This document shows positions 1 to 7,679 of a stretch of 64,000 nucleotides of DNA, piece by piece. The position numbers and the translations under genes were made by a program. The DNA is from WLMZ01 sp038227995. GTDB taxonomy: Bacteria > Actinomycetota > Acidimicrobiia > Acidimicrobiales > Ilumatobacteraceae. The DNA is taken from the NCBI GenBank assembly GCA_038227995.1, contig JBBRPP010000026.1, forward strand, positions 1 through 64,000, given 5' to 3'. Numbering within the stretch: position 1 is the first letter of the stretch; every line of letters starts with the position of its first letter. The notes beneath the pieces are model-generated. The model searched no databases and was not told where the DNA came from. It worked only from the letters and a program-made list of their open reading frames with translations.

Positions 1-772
1 CGGCTTTCGCGAAGATCGTCTGGACCGCGTCGAACTGACGTTGCGCATTCGTGCGTCGCAACGGATGGTTCTTGGCGTCATCAGGCCCGTATTTGGCGAG
101 GCGTTCGGCGACATCGGTCGCGTACTCGGCGTCAGCGTGCGCGTTGAGAACGTTCTGCAAGATCTCACCCGTCAACGCGTCACCTTCGATGCGCAGGATG
201 AACCCGTCACCAACCATCGACACCGTCGCTTTGCGGTTCTCACGCGCCAACGCGTGGTCTTTCATGGTGCCGTCCGGATCCGCGTGAGCTGTGAACCGGT
301 CACAACACACACCGAAATCGCGGTAGACGAGCGTCTTCGCGGCGTCGAGGAGCTCGTCCTCCACGAGCGCCAACGCGTCGCGGCACCGTTCGTTCGCATA
401 CAACCCGGCCAACGCCTTCACATGCTGCAGGCCGATCTCACCAGCCGCGAACGCCAACGCAAACAACGAATGCGCAGCGAGCAGGTCCGCGATCTGCACC
501 GCCACTTTCGATGCGGCCGGCGTGTTGTTGGTGACCGCCCGGAACCAGGCCTGCGAGTTGTGATGATGATCATCCAAGAACGACAGCGACGACTTCACCT
601 CCGCCAGCATCACCGCCTTCACCGCTTCCAACCGGCGCGACATCCGCTCCACCGACATGAACAATTCATCACGCGCAAACCCTGCGAGACCGCGGAACTC
701 GTCGAGATCCGGGACGCGAAGATCGCAGGGCTCGTCGAAGATCGACGTGTCGAAAACGGCAGTGCCCTCCAT
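1..772 (-). CDS. DUF222 (13E12-type) HNH endonuclease, 3' part outside the window
   Basis: The minus-strand frame opens at ATG 772 and stays open to base 1, giving about 257 residues of the N-terminal DUF222 domain. The segment RTNAQRQFDAV near the window edge is the typical end of DUF222, just before the HNH nuclease that would lie outside the window. DUF222/13E12 proteins are multicopy in actinobacteria and are thought to be DNA-acting nucleases; their role is poorly known. A SOS-type palindrome overlaps the likely promoter at 869-891, which fits LexA control as reported for several mycobacterial 13E12 genes. The start has a purine-rich stretch (GAAGGGG) upstream. The family is clear; nuclease activity cannot be judged without the C-terminus. 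Confidence 0.85.
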   Translation of the reverse strand, partial: MEGTAVFDTSIFDEPCDLRVPDLDEFRGLAGFARDELFMSVERMSRRLEAVKAVMLAEVKSSLSFLDDHHHNSQAWFRAVTNNTPAASKVAVQIADLLAAHSLFALAFAAGEIGLQHVKALAGLYANERCRDALALVEDELLDAAKTLVYRDFGVCCDRFTAHADPDGTMKDHALARENRKATVSMVGDGFILRIEGDALTGEILQNVLNAHADAEYATDVAERLAKYGPDDAKNHPLRRTNAQRQFDAVQTIFAKA

Positions 773-1075
773 CGCGCTTCACCCCTTCGCTTCGAGTCCG
801 TCCAACGAATGATTCGAGGCAGCATTCCCGCTGCTGCCGAGCGTGATCGGGGAAGATCAACAACCCAAACCATAGTCGAACTGACGTTCGCACCACAACC
901 CGCAACGACACATTTCTCGACCAAATCGCACCTGAGCTGCGACAACATCTCGTTTGCCACAACGCTCAGCGTGACAGAGGGGTGCGCGTACCGAGCGTCA
1001 CCCCGCCGACGGAATGCGTCGGTGAAGCGTGCGGTTGCACGGGCGAACGAAAGACCCCTCTGAACGGAGAACACC
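773..1075. other. Intergenic region with divergent promoters
   Basis: These 303 bases separate the minus-strand DUF222 gene from the plus-strand PPOX gene. They hold the SOS-like palindrome and -10 of the DUF222 gene (869-891). The right half contains short GC-rich inverted pieces around 975-1045 (for example CCGACGGAATGCGTCGG), but I found no ORF with convincing coding character and no RNA gene. Confidence 0.5.
869..891 (-). promoter_or_regulatory. Near-consensus SOS (LexA) box abutting a -10 element of the DUF222 gene
   Basis: Bases 876-891 read TCGAACTGACGTTCGC, one mismatch from the actinobacterial LexA box TCGAAC-N4-GTTCGA. On the minus strand it is followed after one base by TATGGT (874-869), a good -10 for the DUF222 gene. 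LexA bound here would cover the -35 to -10 interval. Binding itself is inferred. Confidence 0.6.
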
Positions 1076-1459
1076 ATGAGCTATCCCGACTCGGCGTTGG
1101 ATCTGCTGCGTGCCCCTGGCACCGCGATCCTGTCCACCAAGATGCCATCCGGCCAGATTCAGTCGACAGCGCTCTGGTATCTGTTCGACGACGACGAGAT
1201 CAAGATCTCGTTGGCGGGCTCGCGTCAGAAGCTCAAGAACCTGACAGACGACCCGACGCTTGCGTTCTTCGTCCTCGATCCCGGCAACCCGTTCCACTTC
1301 ATCGAAGTGCGTGGCTCGGCGACGATCGTGCCGGATTCTGACTATGCGTTTCGAGACAAGGTCGGTGCGCACTACTCGACCGACCTGTCCGCGTTCGACC
1401 AGCCCGGCGAGCCGCGCTTCATCGTCACGGTGACCCCGCAGACGGTCCACGCCCAATAG
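1076..1459 (+). CDS. PPOX-class (F420-type) split-barrel protein
   Basis: This 127-residue protein has the flavin-reductase-like split-barrel pattern of the pyridoxamine-phosphate-oxidase-like family that in actinobacteria often binds F420. An N-terminal helix is followed by AILSTKMPSGQIQSTALWY, then KIS, the SRQKLKNL segment and a strand FIEVRGSATI. The length matches single-domain F420-type PPOX proteins. A purine-rich AACGGAGAA precedes the ATG. The substrate is unknown; such enzymes usually reduce small unsaturated or quinone-like compounds or biliverdin. It stands alone, with a convergent lipoprotein gene 40 bases downstream. Confidence 0.85.
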   Translation: MSYPDSALDLLRAPGTAILSTKMPSGQIQSTALWYLFDDDEIKISLAGSRQKLKNLTDDPTLAFFVLDPGNPFHFIEVRGSATIVPDSDYAFRDKVGAHYSTDLSAFDQPGEPRFIVTVTPQTVHAQ

Positions 1460-1499
1460 CAATCCAGAGGCGAGCGGCCGCCCCGCCAGCACGGGCAAT

Positions 1500-2822
1500 T
1501 CAGCTGTGCAGGAACGCAGCGGTCTCAGACTTGATGATGGCGATCAGTGAGTCCTGGGTGATGTTGAGGTCGTCGACATGCAAGCCCCAGTTCGGGGTTC
1601 CGTCGCCGGGGATGTCGTCGGCGCGCGGGTCGGCCGGGTCGGCGTTGACGGTGATGGCGAGGTAGCTGTAGCCGTCCGTGACCTTGCACTCCGCGGTGAT
1701 GAGTCCGGGCGTGCCGATGCGCGGAGTCGTGATCGCCGCGGCGGCGCCAGGCGCGGTCAGGACCCACGCACCCGCCGGGAAGGCGGCATCGAGCAAGCCG
1801 GGTCCGCCCCCGAGCGCGGCCGGGTTGGTGCAGGCCGAGTCCTGGTTGTCGCCGGGCGCTCCGAAGATCGCGCCGGGCTGCGGCGGCACGCTGTCACGGA
1901 ACGACTGGAACGTGATGATGCAACCGGTCTGGTCGTTCGAGCGACACAGCGGCATGTGCTGCGTGTCGCCGCCGACGTCCTTGCCGGGAGCGACGTGGAA
2001 CGACGTGCCGGGCAGGATCGCTGACACCACGAGTTGCCGCTCGGCCGGGTTCGGATCGATCTCCTCGCGCAACAGCCGGTCGACATGGAAGCTGCCCTGG
2101 GAGTGGGAGATGATCACCACCGGCCGACCGTGATTGAGGTTGGCGAGGTAGTACTTCCACGCATCGAGGACGTCGCTGTACGCGAGACCGAATGCGGCGG
2201 CGGCGTCACCTGTGGCCTTGCCGCCGAGACCTGCGAGCGTGAGTGAGCGGTACATCGGTGCGTAGATCTTGCAGACCTGGTTGAAGCGGCCGACCTGGAT
2301 CTTGGTGACGTTGACCTCGTTGGTCGGCGTGTAGTCACTGTTCAGCGTCGGCTCGCTGCTGCTTGTCGGGTACACGTAGAAGCAATCGACCGGTGCGTTC
2401 TGGTCGACCGTGTAGTCCTGCACGGTCAATGTTGCGTCGGCGGCGACCTGCGTGATCGGGTACGGGTCGTCGCATGGGTCACCCAACGTGTCGCCACGGC
2501 AGATCCAATGGCTGGGATCGCTGTACACCGTGCTGCTGTACGACGGAAACGTGGACGTCGGTGCCGGCGTCGGAGCGACCGTCGTCGACTCGGCGGAGGT
2601 CGCCGGCGCCGCGGGCGACACGACAGTCGTCGATGTCGATCCGATCGAGTCAGGCGTGCGGACGACCGATGGCGGTGTCGCTCCGGCGATGGACGCCGTC
2701 GTCGCGACGTTGGCCGGACCGTTGATCGCCGTCAGGCCGCCACCGCCGGACTTCGACGAACCACTGGAACAACCTGCCGCCGCGACGCCGATCAGCCCCA
2801 GAACCATCAGGACTCTGCGCAT
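1500..2822 (-). CDS. DUF3089 alpha/beta-hydrolase-like lipoprotein
   Basis: This 440-residue protein starts with a lipoprotein signal peptide; the lipobox cysteine is residue 18 (VAAAGCSSG). A low-complexity Ser/Thr/Pro linker to about residue 90 would span the envelope. The remainder matches DUF3089, with FYVYPT near residue 148 and a nucleophile-elbow-like SHSQGS near residue 240, so a serine hydrolase fold is likely. DUF3089 proteins resemble lipases or esterases but have no settled substrate. The ATG is preceded by TACGAT (2835-2830) at 7 bases, so the mRNA is probably leaderless. It is convergent with the PPOX gene and divergent from the DUF4916 gene. Confidence 0.82.
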   Translation of the reverse strand: MRRVLMVLGLIGVAAAGCSSGSSKSGGGGLTAINGPANVATTASIAGATPPSVVRTPDSIGSTSTTVVSPAAPATSAESTTVAPTPAPTSTFPSYSSTVYSDPSHWICRGDTLGDPCDDPYPITQVAADATLTVQDYTVDQNAPVDCFYVYPTSSSEPTLNSDYTPTNEVNVTKIQVGRFNQVCKIYAPMYRSLTLAGLGGKATGDAAAAFGLAYSDVLDAWKYYLANLNHGRPVVIISHSQGSFHVDRLLREEIDPNPAERQLVVSAILPGTSFHVAPGKDVGGDTQHMPLCRSNDQTGCIITFQSFRDSVPPQPGAIFGAPGDNQDSACTNPAALGGGPGLLDAAFPAGAWVLTAPGAAAAITTPRIGTPGLITAECKVTDGYSYLAITVNADPADPRADDIPGDGTPNWGLHVDDLNITQDSLIAIIKSETAAFLHS

Positions 2823-2829
2823 GTGTCAC

Positions 2830-2835
2830 ATCGTA
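2830..2835 (-). promoter_or_regulatory. -10 element, leaderless start of the DUF3089 gene
   Basis: TACGAT on the minus strand, 7 bases before the ATG at 2822, fits the TAnnnT spacing seen throughout the window. Confidence 0.5.
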
Positions 2836-2909
2836 AGGCGTGAAGTCAGGCGTCGCATCTGGAAACATGTCGTGTCCCCCAGCAGCGCGACCATGCGACG
2901 GAGCAGTGA

Positions 2910-3446
2910 GTGAGCGATCAACTCGATACCAAGACCGGCTGGCTGAGCCACGACCAGTTGGAGAACATCCGCGCCAACGTGCCTCTCGTGTACGTCGATG
3001 CAGTCCCGGTGCGGGTCAACTCACTCGGCCGTGTGACCGAGATCGGCATGCTGTTGCGGGTCGCGGCGGATGGCACGATCAGCCGGATGGTGGTCTCCGG
3101 TCGCGTCATGTTCGGCGAACGCATCCGCGACGCGCTGATCCGTCATCTGGAGAAAGACCTTGGCCCTGTCGCGCTGCCGCGCATCCCGCCGAACCCGGCA
3201 CCGTTCACGATCGTCGAGTACTTCCCCGACCCGCAGCAGAGCGGCTTCCACGACCCGCGCCACCACGCGGTCAGCCTCGCGTATGTGGTACCGGTCGATG
3301 GCGACTGCATCCCGTCGCAGGAGGCCCTCGACCTCGCCTGGTTCACACCAGAGGAAGCCGTCAGCGATCTCGTCCGCAGCCAGATGACGGCCGGCCACGA
3401 TCGCTTGATCCGCTTCGCGCTCGCCCACGTCGGCGAACTGCCCTAA
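2910..3446 (+). CDS. DUF4916 Nudix-like protein
   Basis: The 178-residue protein matches the actinobacterial DUF4916 family, a divergent Nudix-fold group. The N-terminal half carries the conserved LVYVDAVPVRV and GRVTEIGMLLR segments, and the C-terminal half has HHAVSLAYVVPVDGD and LDLAWFTPEEA, the usual Nudix-like end. A canonical Nudix box GX5EX7REUXEEXGU is not present, so hydrolase activity is uncertain. The GTG at 2910 is chosen because GGAG lies 6 bases upstream. It is a single gene, convergent with the amidohydrolase operon, 30 bases apart. Confidence 0.8.
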   Translation: MSDQLDTKTGWLSHDQLENIRANVPLVYVDAVPVRVNSLGRVTEIGMLLRVAADGTISRMVVSGRVMFGERIRDALIRHLEKDLGPVALPRIPPNPAPFTIVEYFPDPQQSGFHDPRHHAVSLAYVVPVDGDCIPSQEALDLAWFTPEEAVSDLVRSQMTAGHDRLIRFALAHVGELP

Positions 3447-3476
3447 CCGCCAGCCCAGCCGGCAGCCCAGCTGGCG

Positions 3477-4355
3477 TCAGGCCGGCAGTTTGAAGATCCG
3501 CTGGGCGTTCTCGCGCAGGAACTTGGGCCACACGTCGTCGTTGAACGGAACGTCGGGCATGTCCTTGAACTGGCGCTCGAGCGAGAGGCCGGCCGGGAAG
3601 TAGCCGCAGTAGAGGATCTTGTTCGAGCCGCGCGTGTTCGCGTACTTGATGATCTCGGGGTTGTAGTGCTTCGGCGCGAACGCGCTCGTCATGTAGTGCA
3701 GTCCCGGCCACTTCAGCATCAGCTTGACCGCCAGCTCGGTCCACGGCTCACCGCCGTGCATCATCACCATCGTGAGTTCGGGGAAGTCGTACAGCACCTG
3801 ATCGAACTGCTCGACGTGCTGCGGCCAGCTCGGCATGCGTGGTCCGACGATGCCGCCGTTGATGCAGATCGGGATGTCGAGCTCGCAACAGGTCGCGTAG
3901 ATCGGGTACATCTTCGCGTCGCCGACACCGACCTGCGGCACCATGCCGCTTGGGAACGTCTGCACGGCGACGATGTCGTGTTCCTTCTTCGCAGCGAACA
4001 TCGCCCGCACGGTGTCGACGCCGTTGTTCGGATCCGCGCGCATGTTGAGGTGGAAGCGGCCGGGGTAACGGCGCTTGGCCTCGATGCCCTTGTCGGACAT
4101 GCCGGTGACGGCTTGCTGGATGCCGAACGCGTCCATCTTCTCGACGACGTACTCGATCGGATCGACGCCGGGGTCGACGACGTCGGGAACCTGCTTGAAC
4201 ATGTACTCGGCCGGGAACTCGAACTCTTCCAGGCTCTGCTTGTCGTGCAGCAGCGGGCGGAAGAAGTCGTACGTCGCCTTCTTCTCCTCGATCGATTGAT
4301 GCGGAAAGCCGATGCCCGGATCGATGATGCCGCCGGCCGGCATGATCATCGGCAT
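3477..4355 (-). CDS. Amidohydrolase-2 family metal-dependent hydrolase or decarboxylase
   Basis: The 292-residue protein has the TIM-barrel pattern of the amidohydrolase-2 (ACMSD-like) family. Visible are IDPGIGFPHQ at the N-terminus, NMRADPNNG, PICINGGIVGPR, the FPELTMVMMHGGEP strand with its metal-site histidine, and a C-terminal RENAQRIFKL that closes most family members. The usual N-terminal HxH is not obvious. Members hydrolyse or decarboxylate ring compounds. The ATG overlaps the TGA of the upstream thiolase-like gene by one base (TGATG), so it is the last gene of the DUF35/thiolase operon and probably acts on a product of that pathway. Confidence 0.8.
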   Translation of the reverse strand: MPMIMPAGGIIDPGIGFPHQSIEEKKATYDFFRPLLHDKQSLEEFEFPAEYMFKQVPDVVDPGVDPIEYVVEKMDAFGIQQAVTGMSDKGIEAKRRYPGRFHLNMRADPNNGVDTVRAMFAAKKEHDIVAVQTFPSGMVPQVGVGDAKMYPIYATCCELDIPICINGGIVGPRMPSWPQHVEQFDQVLYDFPELTMVMMHGGEPWTELAVKLMLKWPGLHYMTSAFAPKHYNPEIIKYANTRGSNKILYCGYFPAGLSLERQFKDMPDVPFNDDVWPKFLRENAQRIFKLPA

Positions 4356-5524
4356 CAGCTGCCGAACGGATCGAGCGAGCTGCTGACAGCCCACATCGCG
4401 AAGTACTGCGCGGACGCGCCGTACGCCTGGGCGATGGCGACCTTGGCGCCGTCGACCTGATGCTCGCCGGCCATGCCGCGCACTTGGTTGGCCGCTTCGG
4501 CGAAGCGCAGCAGACCGGATGCACCGATCGGGTTCGAGGACAGCACGCCTCCGGACATGTTGACGGGGAACGATCCGTCGAGCGCGGTGGCGCCGCTCTC
4601 GACCATCTTCCAACCCTCGCCCGGTGCGGCGATGTGGTGGGCTTCCAGCCACATCGGTTCGTACCAGCTGAACGGCACGTACAGCTCGGCGCAGTCGATC
4701 TGCTCGAGCGGGCGGGTGATGCCGGCCTGGGCGAAGATGTCGGCGGCGCAGTCTGCGGCGCCAACGGGCGCCACGGGATCGCGACCCGGGAACGATGCGG
4801 GCTCGGAGCGGACAGCGGAGCCGAGGATCCATGCCGGCTGGCGGCCGGCGGCGGCCGCGGCCTTGCCGCCTTCCTCGTCGGTGAAGACGACAGCGCACGC
4901 ACCGTCTGACGACGGACACGATTCGAGGAATCTCACCGGGTCCCACATCATCGGTGACGCCTTGACCTTTTCCAAGGAGATGTCGGCGATCTTGAGATGG
5001 GCGTACGGGTTCTTGAACGCGTTCAGACGGTCCTTGAGCGCCACCATCGGACCGACGTCCAGCGGTGCGCCGGAGCGGTCGATGTACGAGCGCATGTACG
5101 GCGCGAACGCGCCACCGGCACCGATCGACGCGCCCTTGCCGGAGCCGAGCGCGAACTGGGCGTTGCCCTCAGACTGCTTCTGGTAGCCGACGGCGAGGAC
5201 CCGCTTGTGGCGGCCGGTCTCGACGTGGTGGGCGGCGACGATGCCCGTGGTGCCGCCGACCGAGCCGGCGGTGTGCACGCGGAACATCGGCTTGCCGGTC
5301 GCGCCGAGCGCATCACTGAGGTAGAGCTCGGGCTTCATCACGCCCTCGAACAGGTCGGGGGCCTTGCCGACGACGACGGCGTCGATGTCCTTCCACGTCA
5401 TCTCGGCATCGTCGAGTGCGCGCTGGGCCGCTTCGCGCACGAGCCCGCCCAGCGAGACATCCCAGCGGCGGCTCTTGTGGTGCGTCTGTCCGACGCCGAC
5501 GATGGCACACGGTTGGTGGCTCAT
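4355..5524 (-). CDS. Thiolase-fold lipid-transfer (Ltp-like) protein, Cys-less
   Basis: The 389-residue protein has the two-domain thiolase fold: CAIVGVGQT at the N-terminus, the paired ALDDAEM and DAVVVGKAPD elements, and a C-terminal NMSGGVLSSNPIGASG that matches the GGxxxxGHPxGAxG region of thiolases, with Asn-Pro in place of His-Pro. The acyl-cysteine region reads VHTAGSVGG, so the nucleophilic Cys is missing. Cys-less thiolases of this type (Ltp2 and relatives) act with a DUF35 partner as retro-aldolases in steroid side-chain breakdown. Its start overlaps the preceding thiolase gene by four bases (ATGA), and a DUF35 gene lies upstream, which supports the same kind of complex. The substrate is inferred. 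Confidence 0.85.
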   Translation of the reverse strand: MSHQPCAIVGVGQTHHKSRRWDVSLGGLVREAAQRALDDAEMTWKDIDAVVVGKAPDLFEGVMKPELYLSDALGATGKPMFRVHTAGSVGGTTGIVAAHHVETGRHKRVLAVGYQKQSEGNAQFALGSGKGASIGAGGAFAPYMRSYIDRSGAPLDVGPMVALKDRLNAFKNPYAHLKIADISLEKVKASPMMWDPVRFLESCPSSDGACAVVFTDEEGGKAAAAAGRQPAWILGSAVRSEPASFPGRDPVAPVGAADCAADIFAQAGITRPLEQIDCAELYVPFSWYEPMWLEAHHIAAPGEGWKMVESGATALDGSFPVNMSGGVLSSNPIGASGLLRFAEAANQVRGMAGEHQVDGAKVAIAQAYGASAQYFAMWAVSSSLDPFGS

Positions 5525-6600
5525 GCCTTGTCCCCTTCCAGGATGCAGACCAGGTTTTGTTGCAGGCACGGACCGGACGTGGAATGCCCGAGTGTGCGGT
5601 GCTTGCCGTTGTCGCGGATCTGGCTCGCGGCTTCAGAGATGCGGACGAGTCCGGTTGCCATCACCGGGTTGGCCGACAGCGGCCCACCCGATGGGTTGAT
5701 CAACGTGTCGGCGCCGAGGCCGAGCGCTTCGACCAGCAACGGCTCTTCATGCGTGAAGGCCGACTGGATCTCGGCGACCTCGATCGGCCCGTCGGCGATG
5801 CCGGCGGCCTTGGCCGCGAGCGTGGTCGAGTTCGACGTGCGCAGGTCGCGCATGCCGACGTAGTGGGCCTCGGTGTAGTGCGCGAAGCCAGTGATCCAGA
5901 TCGGGTTCTCGCACAGCTCGCGGGCCCGGGCTGCGGTCGCGATCACGACGGCGCACGCGCCATCGGTGATCGGTGGCAGGTCGTGCTTGCGCAACGGATT
6001 GCGGACATAGTCCGTCTTCAACAGTTCGTCGGGATCGAAGTCACCGGTGACCTGCGAGTACGGCGAGTCCTTGCCGGCCTTGCGAGTGCGGGCTGCGATC
6101 TCGGCCATCTGGCGCTCGGTGACCTTGCCGGCCTCGATCAACGATCGAGCCTGCAGCGCCGCAAAGCTGATCGCGTCTGCTCCGAGCGGGGCGAGGTAGT
6201 ACGGGTCCATCTCCATCGAGTACAGGAGCTCGGGATCACTGGTGCTCGATCGACCCGAACCCATCGCGACGGCGACGTCGATGTCGCCGATCTGCAGCCG
6301 CATCCACGCTTCGTACAGCGCCCAGGCGCCGTCCATCTCGACGTGCGAGTCCCGCTTGGGCGGCCAGGCGCCGACGGCGTCGATGTTCTGCACGAACGAG
6401 AAGGCCTGGCCGGCGACGTAGTCGCAGCTGCCGGCGCATGTGAAGTCGACGTCGTCGCGGGTGATGCCGGCGTCGTTGACTGCGCCCGTGACGACGTCGA
6501 GCAGCATGCGCGCTTCGGTGTACTCGATGTTGCGAACCATCGGGGAGATGCTCCAACCGATGATCGCGATGTCGTTGTCGTGGCCGGTGGTCTTTGGCAT
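5521..6600 (-). CDS. Second thiolase-fold lipid-transfer (Ltp-like) protein, Cys-less
   Basis: This 359-residue protein is a distant paralogue of the next gene. It begins DIAIIGWSISPM, has VDFTCAGSCDY after the first fold half, and ends with INPSGGPLSANPVMATG in the conserved C-terminal thiolase region. Where a thiolase would carry its acyl-cysteine the sequence reads HVEMDGAWAL, so this copy also lacks the nucleophile. Two different Cys-less thiolases encoded side by side suggest a heteromeric enzyme or two successive aldol cleavages. One base separates its ATG from the stop of the DUF35 gene, so translation is probably coupled. Confidence 0.83.
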   Translation of the reverse strand: MPKTTGHDNDIAIIGWSISPMVRNIEYTEARMLLDVVTGAVNDAGITRDDVDFTCAGSCDYVAGQAFSFVQNIDAVGAWPPKRDSHVEMDGAWALYEAWMRLQIGDIDVAVAMGSGRSSTSDPELLYSMEMDPYYLAPLGADAISFAALQARSLIEAGKVTERQMAEIAARTRKAGKDSPYSQVTGDFDPDELLKTDYVRNPLRKHDLPPITDGACAVVIATAARARELCENPIWITGFAHYTEAHYVGMRDLRTSNSTTLAAKAAGIADGPIEVAEIQSAFTHEEPLLVEALGLGADTLINPSGGPLSANPVMATGLVRISEAASQIRDNGKHRTLGHSTSGPCLQQNLVCILEGDKA

Positions 6601-6601
6601 G

Positions 6602-7567
6602 TCAGTTCAACCTGTTCACGAGGCCGGGCGTGGTGTCATCCGGCTCACCAGTAGGGATCCATCCGACGAAGTTGCTCATCGGGTCGTTCTCGTTGCGCTC
6701 GGCAGGGGAGGCCCACACCGCAGCAACCCGCACACCGACGTGCACCTGATCGTTCGGCGTGTCGACCATGCCCTGGTAGCCGAGCACGATGTCGACACCG
6801 TCGAGCAGCACGTGCACGCGAGAGAAGGGCTCGGTCTCGGTCTGGCCCGGATACGGGGTAGGTGTGATGATCGTGTAGTTCGTGATCACGCCGGTCTCGG
6901 GCAGATCCACTTCGTGCTCGGTCGTGAGCTCGACGGAGTCGATCGGGCAGAACCCCTTGCCTGCGGTGTAGAGCCTGCCGCATCCCGGGCACTTGAGCCC
7001 GAGCAGGCGACCTTCGCCTGTGGCCTGCTCGTATCGCACGAGGTTGGTCGGCACCGGCGTCTTGTACGTGATCGTCGCGTTGTAGTCCATCATCGTGACG
7101 GGCTCGTCGAGCTTCGGACCATCGTTGGTCTCGGGCGTCTCGCCGGGGATGAACGCGTCGAGGTCGGTGATGTGACCGTGGCGTTCCTGCTTCCAACGCG
7201 GCGCCACGCGCATCCCGGTGCTCATCGCTGCCTCCGACCCGGCGTCGACAGCGTGCATGATTGCGGTGTCGGCACCGTCGAGCAGCACGAGTGCCCACGC
7301 GAACGGGACATCGAGCGGGTGCTGCGAAGTCGGCTTGGCGACCCAGCACCACGTCTGCACGGTTCCGGCCGGGCCGACGTCGACGAGATCGACGGCGAGC
7401 TCCTCGCCGGTGTCGGGGTCCCATTCCCGGGGCGGGACGATGACGCGGTCACCGCTGCGGATGCCGATGAGCCGCTGATCGGCGAGCGCCGTCATGAACG
7501 CCCCCATCACAGGACCGAGTGATCGGCGATAGGGGAACCGGATCGTGGCCTCAGTTGTTGCTGTCAC
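6602..7567 (-). CDS. Tandem DUF35 (OB-fold, Zn-ribbon) protein, ChsH2-like partner of Ltp proteins
   Basis: About 321 residues with two DUF35 units. The C-terminal unit has an intact rubredoxin-like zinc ribbon (CPGCG, then CPID) followed by an OB fold (VITNYTIITPTPYPG). The N-terminal unit keeps the OB fold but its ribbon has lost the cysteines (GIRSGDRVIVPPREWDPDTG). DUF35 proteins bind Ltp-type thiolases and acyl-CoA substrates. It is the first gene of the four-gene operon down to 3477. Start: GTG 7567 has a GAGAG stretch 7 bases upstream; an in-frame GTG at 7606 would add 13 residues. A palindromic operator lies upstream at 7655-7669. Confidence 0.82.
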   Translation of the reverse strand: MTATTEATIRFPYRRSLGPVMGAFMTALADQRLIGIRSGDRVIVPPREWDPDTGEELAVDLVDVGPAGTVQTWCWVAKPTSQHPLDVPFAWALVLLDGADTAIMHAVDAGSEAAMSTGMRVAPRWKQERHGHITDLDAFIPGETPETNDGPKLDEPVTMMDYNATITYKTPVPTNLVRYEQATGEGRLLGLKCPGCGRLYTAGKGFCPIDSVELTTEHEVDLPETGVITNYTIITPTPYPGQTETEPFSRVHVLLDGVDIVLGYQGMVDTPNDQVHVGVRVAAVWASPAERNENDPMSNFVGWIPTGEPDDTTPGLVNRLN

Positions 7568-7654
7568 AAGTTCGCTCTCTTCTGGTTCATGTGCTGTCGC
7601 GCCCACCGATACTGATGAGCTTCGAGGGGTCCAGGCAACTCGGAGCGCACAAAT

Positions 7655-7669
7655 CTGACGGACCGTCAG
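7655..7669. promoter_or_regulatory. Palindromic operator upstream of the DUF35/thiolase operon
   Basis: CTGACGGACCGTCAG is a perfect inverted repeat (7-bp arms, 1-base centre) between the phosphotransferase stop and the DUF35 gene. TGACGG/CCGTCA dyads of this kind are typical of TetR-family operators in actinobacterial lipid-catabolism operons. The regulator is not encoded next to it. Confidence 0.6.
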
Positions 7670-7679
7670 GTTTGCACAC

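Noticed and set aside
41..1063. Plus-strand frame of 340 codons at the left end
   Set aside because: The minus strand reads a clear DUF222 domain; the plus-strand product is Arg-rich shadow sequence.
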